DNA of 57,497 nt, taken from a virus. The stretch covers positions 1-57,497 of the IMG/VR virus record IMGVR_UViG_3300033571_007100. One strand, given 5' to 3'. This document shows, one piece after another, positions 16,946 to 26,360 of the stretch. The notes beneath the pieces are model-generated. The model ran no database searches and was not told where the DNA came from. It saw only the letters and a list, made by a program, of their open reading frames with translations. The translations under genes and the position numbers were made by a program. Positions within the stretch are counted from its first letter, which is position 1. Every line of letters starts with the position of its first letter.

Positions 16946-17412
16946 TCCGAGAGGCCCTCCAATTAGCCCGGGAGGCCCTCGTCAAGCCCTTCGAAGGGTA
17001 TCACAAGCGTCTCGCGGACGGTGGGTGCAGGTCTTACCCCGATCCGGGCACCGGAGGCGCTCCTTGGACCATCGGATGGGGTACTACGGGGCCTCACGTG
17101 ACCCCCGAAACAGTATGGACTGAGGCTCAGGCCACTACAGAGCTGGATCGAGAGATCACCGGGAAGGCCATGGGGCTTTTCAAATACTCCCCGAAGCTCA
17201 TACAAGAACCCGACCGTCGTGTCGCTGCTCTGATCTCTTTCGCGTACAACTGCGGACTCGGCAACTACCGCGTCTCGACCCTCAAGACCCGTGTGAACGA
17301 GGGTGACTGGGCTGGAGCGGCGTCGGAGATCGTCAAGTGGAACAAAGCGGCGGGTCGGGTGCTACCCGGACTCACTCGTCGCCGTGCTGCGGAAGCTGCA
17401 CTACTGGATTGA
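16942..17412 (+). CDS. Endolysin, GH24 lysozyme
   Basis: 156 residues. Glycoside hydrolase family 24 muramidase, cutting the MurNAc-GlcNAc bond of peptidoglycan. Glu18 in KPFEGYH is the expected catalytic acid, followed by SYPDPG and WTIGWG (Asp34 and Thr43), as in T4/P22 lysozymes. RRRAAEAALL near the C-terminus is the usual GH24 end. There is no signal peptide or SAR segment and no wall-binding domain, so release should depend on the holin encoded directly upstream. Typical length for the family. Confidence 0.9.
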   Translation: MIREALQLAREALVKPFEGYHKRLADGGCRSYPDPGTGGAPWTIGWGTTGPHVTPETVWTEAQATTELDREITGKAMGLFKYSPKLIQEPDRRVAALISFAYNCGLGNYRVSTLKTRVNEGDWAGAASEIVKWNKAAGRVLPGLTRRRAAEAALLD

Positions 17413-17438
17413 CCGTAATGGCAAAGATCTGGTATAAT
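17409..17438 (+). promoter_or_regulatory. Promoter upstream of second tail adaptor
   Basis: TTGACC (17409-17414), an 18-base spacer and TATAAT (17433-17438) preceded by TGG, giving an extended -10. The -35 overlaps the endolysin stop. It would drive the adaptor at 17474 and the tail genes beyond. Confidence 0.6.
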
Positions 17439-17473
17439 TCGTCAACCCCTTTGCACACCCTCGGGAGAAAAAC

Positions 17474-18109
17474 ATGACTGCCGCAGCGGTAATGACATAC
17501 GATAGCTTAAGCGAAAATATTCAGAGCTATCTGGAGCGGACAGACACCGCCACGATCGAGAAGATCCCCCTTTTCATCATGCTCGCCGAGCAGGTGATTG
17601 CGGCCGAAATCAAATTCTTGGGTAACCTGACCGTCAACACTAGCGCGATGGTGCAGGGCGACAACGTGATCGCCAAACCCGCCCGCTGGCACAAGACCGT
17701 ATCGATGAACGTCACGGTGGCCGGGAAACGCTACCCGGTGCTGCTGCGCAAGTACGAATACCTTCGCAACTACTGGCCCGACGCCACGCAGGAAGACGCA
17801 CCACTGTACTACTGCGATTACGATTACACGCACTGGATGGTCGCGCCGACCCCGGCTGATGACTACGCTTTCGAGGTGCTCTACTACGAACGCGTGCAGC
17901 CGCTCAGCTCCGCGAACCAAACGAACTGGTTCACCGAGTATGCGCCTCAGGCCATGCTCTACGGCTCGCTCTTGCAGACCGCGCCATTCCTCAAAAACGA
18001 CGATCGATTGCCCATGTGGCAGCAGCAGTACAGCCAGATTATGGAAGTGCTCAAGGCCGAAGATAAACTCCGTGTGGCTGATCGTCAAGCTATTGCGGTG
18101 GATTCATGA
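17474..18109 (+). CDS. Head-tail adaptor/connector-like protein
   Basis: 211 residues beginning with a helical block (YDSLSENIQSYLERTD, IPLFIMLAEQVIAAEIKFLG). A beta-rich middle (YPVLLRKYEYLRNYWPDA) and C-terminal helices (YAPQAMLYGSLLQTAPFL) follow. This is the general layout of podovirus adaptor proteins that bind below the portal. It starts after its own promoter and overlaps the next gene by four bases. Confidence 0.6.
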   Translation: MTAAAVMTYDSLSENIQSYLERTDTATIEKIPLFIMLAEQVIAAEIKFLGNLTVNTSAMVQGDNVIAKPARWHKTVSMNVTVAGKRYPVLLRKYEYLRNYWPDATQEDAPLYYCDYDYTHWMVAPTPADDYAFEVLYYERVQPLSSANQTNWFTEYAPQAMLYGSLLQTAPFLKNDDRLPMWQQQYSQIMEVLKAEDKLRVADRQAIAVDS

Positions 18110-19338
18110 GCTACATCTCCCCCTTCACCGGCGACGTAATCCAACCCACGGATGTCAGCTACCGTGCTGTCGCACTGAGCGCGAACACTGAGCTTTCTTG
18201 GCCGATCAACGGTAACGCGACCGGTAACTACGCGGCGCGGATCATGGACGTGACGCCCTCGACCGGTGGTCTCTCGTTTACAATGCCGCCCGCGAACCAG
18301 ACCTCAGTCGGCACGGACGCGCTGATTCAGAACCTCGGCGCATCGTCTTTCACGGTGCTGGACAACGATGGCGGTACGATCCTGACCATCGCGTCGGGTG
18401 AAGCGCAGTACATCTACGTTACCAACAACAGTACCACGGCCGGAGTGTGGGGCATTATCGCTTTTGGTGCTACCACCTCCTCCGCTAACGCCTCAGCGTT
18501 GGCCGGGTATGGCTTGATGGCGATTACCACGACGCTGAACCAAAGCCACCCGGCATCAGCCGTGTCTACCGGCGGCACATTCGCCAGCACAGACCGTGCG
18601 CAGACCAAGATCTGGTCGGGCGGTGCAGGAACGTACACGTTGCCCGCAGCCGCGACCCTCGGTAACAATTGGTTCACTCTGTTCAAAAACAACGGTTCCG
18701 GCTCTTTCGTAATCTCCTGTACCGGTGTCGAGAATATCGACGGCAACAGTACGAAGACCTTCGGCCCGACCGAGTCCGCGTTTATTGTGTGCGACGGCAC
18801 TCAGTACGTCACGGTGGGGTATGGTGTCAGCTCTCAATTCGTGTTCACCTCGTTCATCAAGAACGTGGTATCGGGAGCCTATACGCTTAGTGCCTCCGAG
18901 GCCTCGAACACCATTCAGGAATATGTAGGTAGCTTGACCGGTAACGTGACCGTCACGTACCCGCCCGTCGTTAACCTCTACGTGATCTCGAACCAGACTA
19001 CCGACAATGGGTACTCACTGACGATCACCACCGGTCTCGGTTACTCGGCTATCGTACCTCCCGGCTCGCAGGCGACGCTAGTGTGCGATGGTACGAACTT
19101 CTTCAATGCCAATACCACGCAAGCCGGTGCCACGACTGTGAGCTTGGTGGACGGTACTGTCGGCACACCTTCTATGAACTTTGCGGCTGAATCCAGCACG
19201 GGCATCTACCGTCCCGGCACTGGTCAGCTTGGCATTTCGGTGCTTGGCACTGAGGTGGTCAACGTCAACGCAACTGGCGTCGAGGTGGCCGGTGTTGGCA
19301 CCTTCACCGACGGTATTTCCGGGGGTACATTCACGTGA
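18106..19338 (+). CDS. Tail fibre/spike-like protein (410 aa)
   Basis: Beta-rich and low in charge. The first third contains SWPINGNATGNYAARIMDV and QYIYVTNNSTTAGVWGIIAFG, motifs common in phage tail proteins with stacked beta repeats. The C-terminal 60 residues (GIYRPGTGQLGISVLGTEVV) match the endings of other fibre proteins. It lies between an adaptor and the gp10-like protein, so it is probably part of the tail hub or a fibre. Exact role unknown. Confidence 0.55.
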   Translation: MSYISPFTGDVIQPTDVSYRAVALSANTELSWPINGNATGNYAARIMDVTPSTGGLSFTMPPANQTSVGTDALIQNLGASSFTVLDNDGGTILTIASGEAQYIYVTNNSTTAGVWGIIAFGATTSSANASALAGYGLMAITTTLNQSHPASAVSTGGTFASTDRAQTKIWSGGAGTYTLPAAATLGNNWFTLFKNNGSGSFVISCTGVENIDGNSTKTFGPTESAFIVCDGTQYVTVGYGVSSQFVFTSFIKNVVSGAYTLSASEASNTIQEYVGSLTGNVTVTYPPVVNLYVISNQTTDNGYSLTITTGLGYSAIVPPGSQATLVCDGTNFFNANTTQAGATTVSLVDGTVGTPSMNFAAESSTGIYRPGTGQLGISVLGTEVVNVNATGVEVAGVGTFTDGISGGTFT

Positions 19339-21332
19339 CCAAAAAGGTATTCTCCCTCGACACTAAGCCGGGAGTGCAGCGCGACGGCACGTTCTTCGAC
19401 AAGCAATACTACACTGACGGCCGCTGGGTGCGATTCCAACGTGGACGTCCCCGCAAGATGGGGGGCTACAAGCAGATCACGGCGTCGCTGCCCGGACCCT
19501 CTCGTGGCATCTACGTCAACCCGCAGCAGAATTTCAACAACGTATTCAGCGGCTACGCCGATGGTCTGACCGTCATCCCGATTGACAACAACGGGGTTGG
19601 TTCCGGTGTCACAGCGCTAACGCTCTCCGATTTCACTCCGAACGCCAACAATCTGTGGCAGTTCGACACGTTCACCGACACTGCGTCCACGACGTCGTAC
19701 CTACTGGCGCACCCCGGGCAGAATCTAACGCTGATTGACAACAACGTCAATACCCCAGTGCTCTACGGCGATATCACCGGCACTACGATGTCGGCGGTCG
19801 GCGTATTCACCGATAGCGTCACGCTCACTACCGGGTCACCTACTGGGACACTTGCCGCAGCTGATCTGCTCATAGGGTACGGCCAGACTGTGGGGGATGG
19901 CGTTCATTTCCCGCTGGGCACCACAGTGGTATCGGTAGTCGGCACTACAGTCACCTTTTCGCAAAACGCGCTGACCACGGGTGTGGCAACGCTCTCTTTT
20001 AGCAACAACGTTGACGTCTCCGGCGGTGTGGTCGTGCTCCACCCCTACGTGTTCGTGTACGGCAACGCCGGGTTGATTCGCAACTGCTCAGCGGGTAACA
20101 TCAACGACTGGGTCACGACTGACGCCAACACGGTGAACGTGGCGACCGGCAAGATCGTGCAAGGTCTGCCAGTGCGCGGCGGTTCCAACTCCCCGTCCGG
20201 ACTGTTCTGGTCACTCGACTCACTAATCCGTGTGAGCTACGCCCCCACCACTGTGACTGTCGGTACCACGCTCGTTACTCAATACTGGCGCTACGACTTG
20301 ATCAGCAGCCAATCCTCCATTCTTTCCTCTCAATGCGTTATCGAATACGACGGCATTTACTACTGGGTTGGCGTTGATCGATTCCTGCTCTACAACGGTG
20401 TGGTGAAAGAGATCCCGAATTCGATGAACCAGAACTATTTCTTCGATAACCTCAACTACGACCAACGCGAGAAGGTCTGGGTGTCGAAGGTGCCGCGTTT
20501 CGGCGAGATCTGGTGGTTCTACCCTAAGGGCGATGCTACGGAATGCACCGACGCGATCGTCTACAACATCCGCGAGAACTGCTGGTACGACGCCGGTGAA
20601 GCGCTTGGCGCACGCCGCTCGGCCGGTTATTTCTCGCAAGTGTTCCACTATCCGATCGCTGCGGGCTGGGACGTCAACGCCACAGGCGGTATTGACGGAA
20701 CCACACTCACCGATGCGGGCAGTGGTTACACCAACGGGACCTACAACAGCACTGCACTAACTGGCGGTACCGGCACTGGGGCTACGGCCAACATCACTGT
20801 GGCTGGTGGCGTAGTTACCGTGTGCACGATTTTTGACCAAGGCCAGGATTATACGGTGGGCGATGTGCTCACTGCGAGCATTCCCGGCGGTGCAGGATTC
20901 GAGATCACCGTGGACACGACTGAGAGCTTCGTCTCGCTTTGGCAGCACGAGGTAGGCACGGATGCGGTCCAAGGCACGTCCTACAATGCGATTGAGTCGT
21001 ACTTCGAGACCAACGACCTCGGCTGGGTCTCCGGCGGTCCCTCGCAACCCACGGCCGAAGGCGAGAACCGTTGGCTGCACTTGGAACGCGTGGAACCGGA
21101 CTTCATCCAGTCGGGCGACATGGAACTGTACGTCGTGGGCCGACCCTACGCGCAGCAGGACGATGTGACGACAGGACCCTATACATTTGCGCCCGGGACT
21201 GGTAAAATAGATATGCGCGAACAACGTCGCGAGGCTCGATTGCGCTTTGTCAGTAACGTGGCGGGCGGTAATTACCAGACTGGCCGAATCATCGTCAGTG
21301 CTGACTTTGGCGACGTCCGGGGGTATAGCTAA
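19335..21332 (+). CDS. P22 gp10-like tail hub protein
   Basis: 665 residues starting with a KPGVQRDGTFFDKQYYTDGRW-type motif (ten or so conserved residues around DGRWVRFQRGRPRKMGGY). Repeated beta strands of propeller type follow, such as GLFWSLDSLIRVSY, EYDGIYYWVGVDRFLLYNG and FGEIWWFYP. These resemble the packaged-DNA stabilisation protein gp10 of P22-like phages, which plugs the tail. Residues about 440-520 contain an inserted repeat region (GTTLTDAGSGYTNGTYN). It overlaps the previous and next genes, consistent with one tail operon. Confidence 0.6.
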   Translation: MTKKVFSLDTKPGVQRDGTFFDKQYYTDGRWVRFQRGRPRKMGGYKQITASLPGPSRGIYVNPQQNFNNVFSGYADGLTVIPIDNNGVGSGVTALTLSDFTPNANNLWQFDTFTDTASTTSYLLAHPGQNLTLIDNNVNTPVLYGDITGTTMSAVGVFTDSVTLTTGSPTGTLAAADLLIGYGQTVGDGVHFPLGTTVVSVVGTTVTFSQNALTTGVATLSFSNNVDVSGGVVVLHPYVFVYGNAGLIRNCSAGNINDWVTTDANTVNVATGKIVQGLPVRGGSNSPSGLFWSLDSLIRVSYAPTTVTVGTTLVTQYWRYDLISSQSSILSSQCVIEYDGIYYWVGVDRFLLYNGVVKEIPNSMNQNYFFDNLNYDQREKVWVSKVPRFGEIWWFYPKGDATECTDAIVYNIRENCWYDAGEALGARRSAGYFSQVFHYPIAAGWDVNATGGIDGTTLTDAGSGYTNGTYNSTALTGGTGTGATANITVAGGVVTVCTIFDQGQDYTVGDVLTASIPGGAGFEITVDTTESFVSLWQHEVGTDAVQGTSYNAIESYFETNDLGWVSGGPSQPTAEGENRWLHLERVEPDFIQSGDMELYVVGRPYAQQDDVTTGPYTFAPGTGKIDMREQRREARLRFVSNVAGGNYQTGRIIVSADFGDVRGYS

Positions 21333-21574
21333 TGGCCCTCTCGGTAGTCTACGACCCACGCTACATGACTTGGGACCACTGGGCCTCCCTCATGGTCGAA
21401 GCCTACGGTGCGCAGAACCTCGAGATCCCCGGACCCGAAGACGAATGGAAGGGCTGGGCGGTCGGCTTCCGTGGCATCGACCTGTTCTCCAAAGACGGTG
21501 TGCCCGATCCCTACCAATTCGACACTTGGCAGGACTGGGCCAATGCTGTTATCAACGTCGTGACGGTGGAATAA
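21332..21574 (+). CDS. Small Trp-rich tail protein (80 aa)
   Basis: The product contains seven Trp residues (for example MTWDHWASLMVEAY, DEWKGWAVGFRG and WQDWANAVINVV). It starts on the last base of the gp10-like gene and ends one base before the next ATG. Small conserved proteins of this kind sit between tail hub and ejection genes in related environmental phages. No function assigned. Confidence 0.55.
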   Translation: MALSVVYDPRYMTWDHWASLMVEAYGAQNLEIPGPEDEWKGWAVGFRGIDLFSKDGVPDPYQFDTWQDWANAVINVVTVE

Positions 21575-21575
21575 C

Positions 21576-24500
21576 ATGGCAATCACGCAAGATCAAGCGA
21601 ACACACTGGCGCAGCAGTACGGTGCTTCCACTCTGACACAAGAGGACATCAACGCGGCGGGTTTGACTGAGGCCGACCTCAAGCAGTTCTTTCCCAATTT
21701 CGATATCGCGGCCTCCGGCTTCACTGTAGCGCCTCCACCCTACGTTGGAGCGTTGAGCACCGCAGCTGCTGCAGCGAATAACAATGTGCTGACGCCCGAG
21801 ATCGCGACGAGCCTGATGCAGCGCTCGATGACCTCCGGGGTGCCGACCACCGAATTCGACAAGTACGGTGGCTACGATGCCGTGATGGAACTGTACAACG
21901 CGAACAACGGTTCGTACAACATCAAGGATATTCCCACCAGTGCGCTGCAAGAGTACGCGCAGACGATCACCGACACTGGCGTTGGCAACAAGACTGCGGC
22001 CGAGTGGGTGAACAACCCCGCTTATGTAGCGCCAACCATTCAAGGTTCCTACGAGACCCCAGCCGGGTGGTTCAATCCGAACACGAACCAGACGTACTCG
22101 GACTCGTTCGATGCTTGGGCAGCGAGTCAGAAATTAGAAGACGACGCTAAAAAGACGGCGATCGCTGACGCATGGAGCACAGCCAAAAAGACCGGCGATT
22201 ACGGTCGCTTGGACATGGCGTTGGCTCAGACCGGAGTTAATGGATACGATCTCAATGGCCTGTTCGGCAGCACTCTCACTCCCGAGATGCGTGCGGACCT
22301 GGAAAAGAACACGTCGTTCAAGTTCATGGCTCCGACCATGACGGATTATCAAGGTAACAAGTACGACACTGAGACGCTGGTAAAACTTGCGAACCAACTG
22401 GCACTGGTAACGAACCCTAAAGACTTGTCCGGCGGCGTGTACGGCGAGAATCGCGGAAACATCGGCTTCGCGTACGATGAAGCTGCCCGTGCCGTGGGTC
22501 ACGACATCAGCTCGTTGGACCAAGTCTTCCTCGACGCCGCCCGTGGTCTTGTTAAACAGGGTGTCACTGATTTGTCGCAGCTCAAGCAGGGCGATATTAA
22601 GGGCGAAGTCACTGTAACGCAGGAAATAAATCAAGAGACAGGACTGCCGACTGGAAACTACTTGGCCCATATTCCCACGGGGGACTATGAAGGTGGTACG
22701 ACCACGCGCGTCTTGACTCCCGAGGAAGCAGCACGCATTACTCGCACGCAAGTATCCGGTGATTGGGAGACCACGCCCTATGAGCAACTGTCTCTAAAAG
22801 ACATGGTTACGGGTAAAGGACTGATGTACGGCGACAAGCTGGTCTCTGGAGATCCTAATAGCTTGTACGCTGGTATCACCTACACCGGCCCGGGCAACAC
22901 CAGCTACCAGATCGTGTACGACGATAAAGGTCAGCCGCATTTCAAGACCATCGGTGGCTCATCGAGCGATCTAGGTGCGGTCAGTATGATGCTCTCGGTT
23001 GCATCATTCATCCCCGGTGTGGCTCCATTCGCGATGGCGGCAAACGCTGCGATTCAAGCAAAGCAAGGCAATACACTGGGTGCGCTAGCCTCGTTGGCCG
23101 GTGCTGGCGGGTACACGGATGCAGCCACTGCGCTGAACGCCGCAAATGCAGTTAAGACTGGAAACGCAAGCGCACTGGTCAGCACACTGCTCGCGAACCC
23201 CACAGTCAACGCGGCTGCAGCCAACACGATGCTCACCGACACGATCTCGTTTGCTGACGTGGGTAACGCCACTAACCTCGCGTTGAACGTCGAGAGCAAG
23301 AATCTCGGTGGTATTCTCAGTTCAGCCGGTGCTTTGACTAAGAGTCCCGACCTTAAAGTGGCCGGTGCTGCGGCGACGATCATGCAAGAGATGGGCAAGG
23401 ACAATCCCAATTTCAGCATCATTATTGGTGCCGCAAAGACGATTGAGGGCGCGACTAGCGCGGCGAAGGTGGACGACAAGGCGGTGACGAAGCTGACCGA
23501 CAACATCACTTCGACGCTCAATAAAACGGCCACCGGATCTAACGATACCGGCGCTTCGGTCTTCGTGACAGCCAAGAATGCTGGTGCAACGGATGACGAA
23601 GCTGCAGCCGCAGCTAACGCAGTGACCGGCAAGACCGCAACAACTGACCTCACCAAGGCGGCGGACACCACCACCGGCACGCACGACATGGGCGAGATGG
23701 CCGGAGTGGACAAAGCCGTAGATCAGCAAGCTCGCAACACCGAAGTCGACCGACTGGTGACAGCGTACGAAAAGCAGACGGGCAAGACGTTGGACAAGCT
23801 CACCGATCAGGAGATCGGGGCGCTGGCTTACGCGACCAACTCAATGTCCACGGATCAGCTCAAGAACGCGTCGATTCAAGACATCCTGAACAAGACGCCT
23901 GCGATTGTGGGCAAGGATGATCAGGGTCGGTGGGTTGACGACAAGGGCTACGCATACGACGAAAAGGGATTCAAATACGCGCCCGGCAGCACGGCTCCGA
24001 TGGTGGAAGTCACCGGCGTCGGCAACACTGGCGCACCTACGGTAGCGCAGAACCTCGACGCTGCTGGCACGAACCTCGTCAACTGGGCCAACGGCCTCGA
24101 AGGCACATCGGGCGACGTGGTGCGCCAGACGCTCTCGACGCTGATCGGTGCTGGTGGTGAACAGGTGGCCGACCTTGGTACAGCGCTGGCTAACATGGGC
24201 GTGGCCGATCGTTACAATCTGCTCGTGCAGTTGGGCCAATCGCTGGAGCGCACAGGAACTAATCTCGAGATCCCCGGCGTTACCGAGGCTACTCAGAATT
24301 TCTGGAAAGACATTCAAGGCGCGGACACCTACACCGGAAAGACGGCGGCAGCGATCAAGTCAGTGATCAACAACCCATTAGTGCTTACCCAAGTGGCCAA
24401 AGAGGGCTTCCAGGAAGTGCTCCCGATCATGGCCGGTGGCGCGGTGTTCAAACTGGCTGGCACTGCCGCAGCTATCGGCACCGACATGCTGCTCAACGCC

Positions 24501-26360
24501 GCTGAATCGATGGGTTCGACCTCTCGCAGCACTTACAACGAGGAGATCGCCAAGGGTAAGACCCCCGAAGAGGCTCAAGCGCTTGCCAACAGCAACGGTT
24601 GGAAGGCATTCGCGATCACTGCGGGTACTGCCGGTCTAGCCGACGCGTCACTCGTCAAGAGCTACGAGAAGGCGATGGACAAGTTCGTCGGCAAGTCCGC
24701 TACGTCGTTCGGCAAAGAATGGGGCGAGGAAGGTCTCGAGGAATTCGCGATCGCAGTGGCTACGGGCGACGATTTGGCAACAGCCCTCTCCAAGTCCGTT
24801 GTGGGCAGCATGATCGGTGCGAAGACCTCCGGGTCCCTGACTGCTGGCTCCAATGTCTCGTCCAGTCTGCAGCAAGCATTCGAGTCCGAAGGCCTCACTT
24901 CGACTGACGGTTCTTTCCGACCCAGTACGATCGTGAAGGCGACCGATGCCAACACGACAGCAGCGGTGCACGATACGGCCGGTGTAATCACTGACGCGGC
25001 GAATGCAAATGGCGACACAGCGGCGGCGGTCAATATAACCGTGACCAACGGCATCGAATCCGGAGCTGATGCCAAGAGCGTGGTGAACGCTGCGGTGACT
25101 ACTAGCCTCGACAACGGAGTGAATGCCAGCTTGGCGGTGGGTAATACGGTCTCTTCCGCTATCGATGCGGGTGCTAACGCCAACACTACTATTTCGAGCG
25201 CGGTGAATACTGCGATCAACTCGGGCACCAACAACACGGTGGCGGTGGCCACGGCGGTCAATTCCGCGACCAATACTGGTGTGGACTCAAATACCGCAGT
25301 GAATGCGGCAACGAATACCAATACGAATACCAATACGAACACCAACGCCAACACGAATACGAATACCAATACGAATACGAACACGAATTCGAATGTGGAC
25401 GTCAACACCAACGTCAATACTAACACTAACACCAATACGACGGTCGCCACAGACACAAACACGAACACCACGACCACGGTGGTGACCGACAACAACACTA
25501 ACACCACGACGACCACGACGACCAATACGGACACGGGCGAAGAGAAGACGACCGTGGTGAACACGGACACGGGCGACGTGCTGGAGCCGATCGACGGCGC
25601 GACGATCGTGGATGGTCAGTACGTGGACGATGTTACCGGACTTCCGCTCACACGCGAAGAAGTGCTCAAGCGCAAAACACCAGTGTCCAAGACTCCGGTG
25701 ACAAAAACGCCGACTGTTCCGACCACCCAAACACCCAAGACCCCCTCGCTGCTCTCCGGTGCACCGATGGGTAGTCAGAATTATCCTTATAAACCCACCG
25801 ATATCAAGGAGACTTGGCTCGGTGGCCAATTCCGCAACACGGCTGTACCATTTGCCGGACTCGCTGCTCTACTGGGAGCTACACCTATGCAACAAGAAAC
25901 AGAAGCTCTCTCGGCCTTGCGCCGTGCCTCCGGGTTAACGGACACGAAAGAAGCACCCGACACCGACTACTTCTCCTACGGCAAAGAGGTCACACCGGCC
26001 GACACGCTGGGGGCCTTCCGCGAGGGTGGTACTGTACAAAACCTAGCCACCGGTGGTAAAATAATGGCTTCTCCACTGATGGCGGCGGCGGGCGGCGATG
26101 TCGAACACAAGGGTTCACACTATGTGCAGGGTGCAGGAGGGGGTCAAGACGACCTCATCCCGGCGAAGCTTGCCGACGGTGAATACGTATTCGACGCCGA
26201 GATTGTCGCAGCACTCGGCGACGGCTCGAACAAAGAAGGTGCCAAGAAGCTCGATGCGATGCGCGAAGCAATTCGCCGTCACAAGCGGTCAGGCTCCACT
26301 AAGACTATACCACCCAAGGCAAAATCTCCCCTTGCCTACTTGAAAGAGAGCATGAAATGA
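21576..26360 (+). CDS. Giant internal/ejection virion protein (1594 aa)
   Basis: The largest gene. Residues about 465-525 contain a hydrophobic stretch (VASFIPGVAPFAMAANAAIQ) that could insert in membranes. Residues 850-1100 are helical. Residues about 1245-1330 are a striking Asn-Thr repeat. The C-terminus (after about 1480) has EGGTVQNLATGGK, then DLIPAKLADGEYVFDAEIVAALGDG and EAIRRHKR, a tail I have seen at the ends of large ejection-type phage proteins. Place and size suggest a T7 gp16/P22 gp20-like protein injected with the DNA. No lysozyme or protease motif recognised. Confidence 0.55.
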   Translation: MAITQDQANTLAQQYGASTLTQEDINAAGLTEADLKQFFPNFDIAASGFTVAPPPYVGALSTAAAAANNNVLTPEIATSLMQRSMTSGVPTTEFDKYGGYDAVMELYNANNGSYNIKDIPTSALQEYAQTITDTGVGNKTAAEWVNNPAYVAPTIQGSYETPAGWFNPNTNQTYSDSFDAWAASQKLEDDAKKTAIADAWSTAKKTGDYGRLDMALAQTGVNGYDLNGLFGSTLTPEMRADLEKNTSFKFMAPTMTDYQGNKYDTETLVKLANQLALVTNPKDLSGGVYGENRGNIGFAYDEAARAVGHDISSLDQVFLDAARGLVKQGVTDLSQLKQGDIKGEVTVTQEINQETGLPTGNYLAHIPTGDYEGGTTTRVLTPEEAARITRTQVSGDWETTPYEQLSLKDMVTGKGLMYGDKLVSGDPNSLYAGITYTGPGNTSYQIVYDDKGQPHFKTIGGSSSDLGAVSMMLSVASFIPGVAPFAMAANAAIQAKQGNTLGALASLAGAGGYTDAATALNAANAVKTGNASALVSTLLANPTVNAAAANTMLTDTISFADVGNATNLALNVESKNLGGILSSAGALTKSPDLKVAGAAATIMQEMGKDNPNFSIIIGAAKTIEGATSAAKVDDKAVTKLTDNITSTLNKTATGSNDTGASVFVTAKNAGATDDEAAAAANAVTGKTATTDLTKAADTTTGTHDMGEMAGVDKAVDQQARNTEVDRLVTAYEKQTGKTLDKLTDQEIGALAYATNSMSTDQLKNASIQDILNKTPAIVGKDDQGRWVDDKGYAYDEKGFKYAPGSTAPMVEVTGVGNTGAPTVAQNLDAAGTNLVNWANGLEGTSGDVVRQTLSTLIGAGGEQVADLGTALANMGVADRYNLLVQLGQSLERTGTNLEIPGVTEATQNFWKDIQGADTYTGKTAAAIKSVINNPLVLTQVAKEGFQEVLPIMAGGAVFKLAGTAAAIGTDMLLNAAESMGSTSRSTYNEEIAKGKTPEEAQALANSNGWKAFAITAGTAGLADASLVKSYEKAMDKFVGKSATSFGKEWGEEGLEEFAIAVATGDDLATALSKSVVGSMIGAKTSGSLTAGSNVSSSLQQAFESEGLTSTDGSFRPSTIVKATDANTTAAVHDTAGVITDAANANGDTAAAVNITVTNGIESGADAKSVVNAAVTTSLDNGVNASLAVGNTVSSAIDAGANANTTISSAVNTAINSGTNNTVAVATAVNSATNTGVDSNTAVNAATNTNTNTNTNTNANTNTNTNTNTNTNSNVDVNTNVNTNTNTNTTVATDTNTNTTTTVVTDNNTNTTTTTTTNTDTGEEKTTVVNTDTGDVLEPIDGATIVDGQYVDDVTGLPLTREEVLKRKTPVSKTPVTKTPTVPTTQTPKTPSLLSGAPMGSQNYPYKPTDIKETWLGGQFRNTAVPFAGLAALLGATPMQQETEALSALRRASGLTDTKEAPDTDYFSYGKEVTPADTLGAFREGGTVQNLATGGKIMASPLMAAAGGDVEHKGSHYVQGAGGGQDDLIPAKLADGEYVFDAEIVAALGDGSNKEGAKKLDAMREAIRRHKRSGSTKTIPPKAKSPLAYLKESMK
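25310..25560 (+). repeat. Asn-Thr coding tandem hexanucleotide repeat
   Basis: Degenerate AATACG/AACACC units repeat through this stretch and encode runs of NTNTNT, then TTT and TDT. The array is imperfect, with third-base variation. This suggests selection on the protein as well as slippage. It forms a low-complexity linker between the globular body and the conserved C-terminal tail of the 1594-residue protein. Confidence 0.75.

Noticed and set aside
15990-17412. Lysis block considered as a cargo insertion by transfer
   Set aside because: Promoter style, overlaps and codon use match the neighbours; no repeats or mobile genes flank it.
25310-25450. Repeat array considered as a CRISPR
   Set aside because: Units are six-base, without spacers, and code for Asn-Thr in the correct frame of a large gene.
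24662-25570. Hydrophobic - strand frame of 302 codons rich in Val and Leu
   Set aside because: It is the reverse reading of the Asn-Thr repeat and nearby Ala/Thr-rich codons; composition is an artefact of the repeat.
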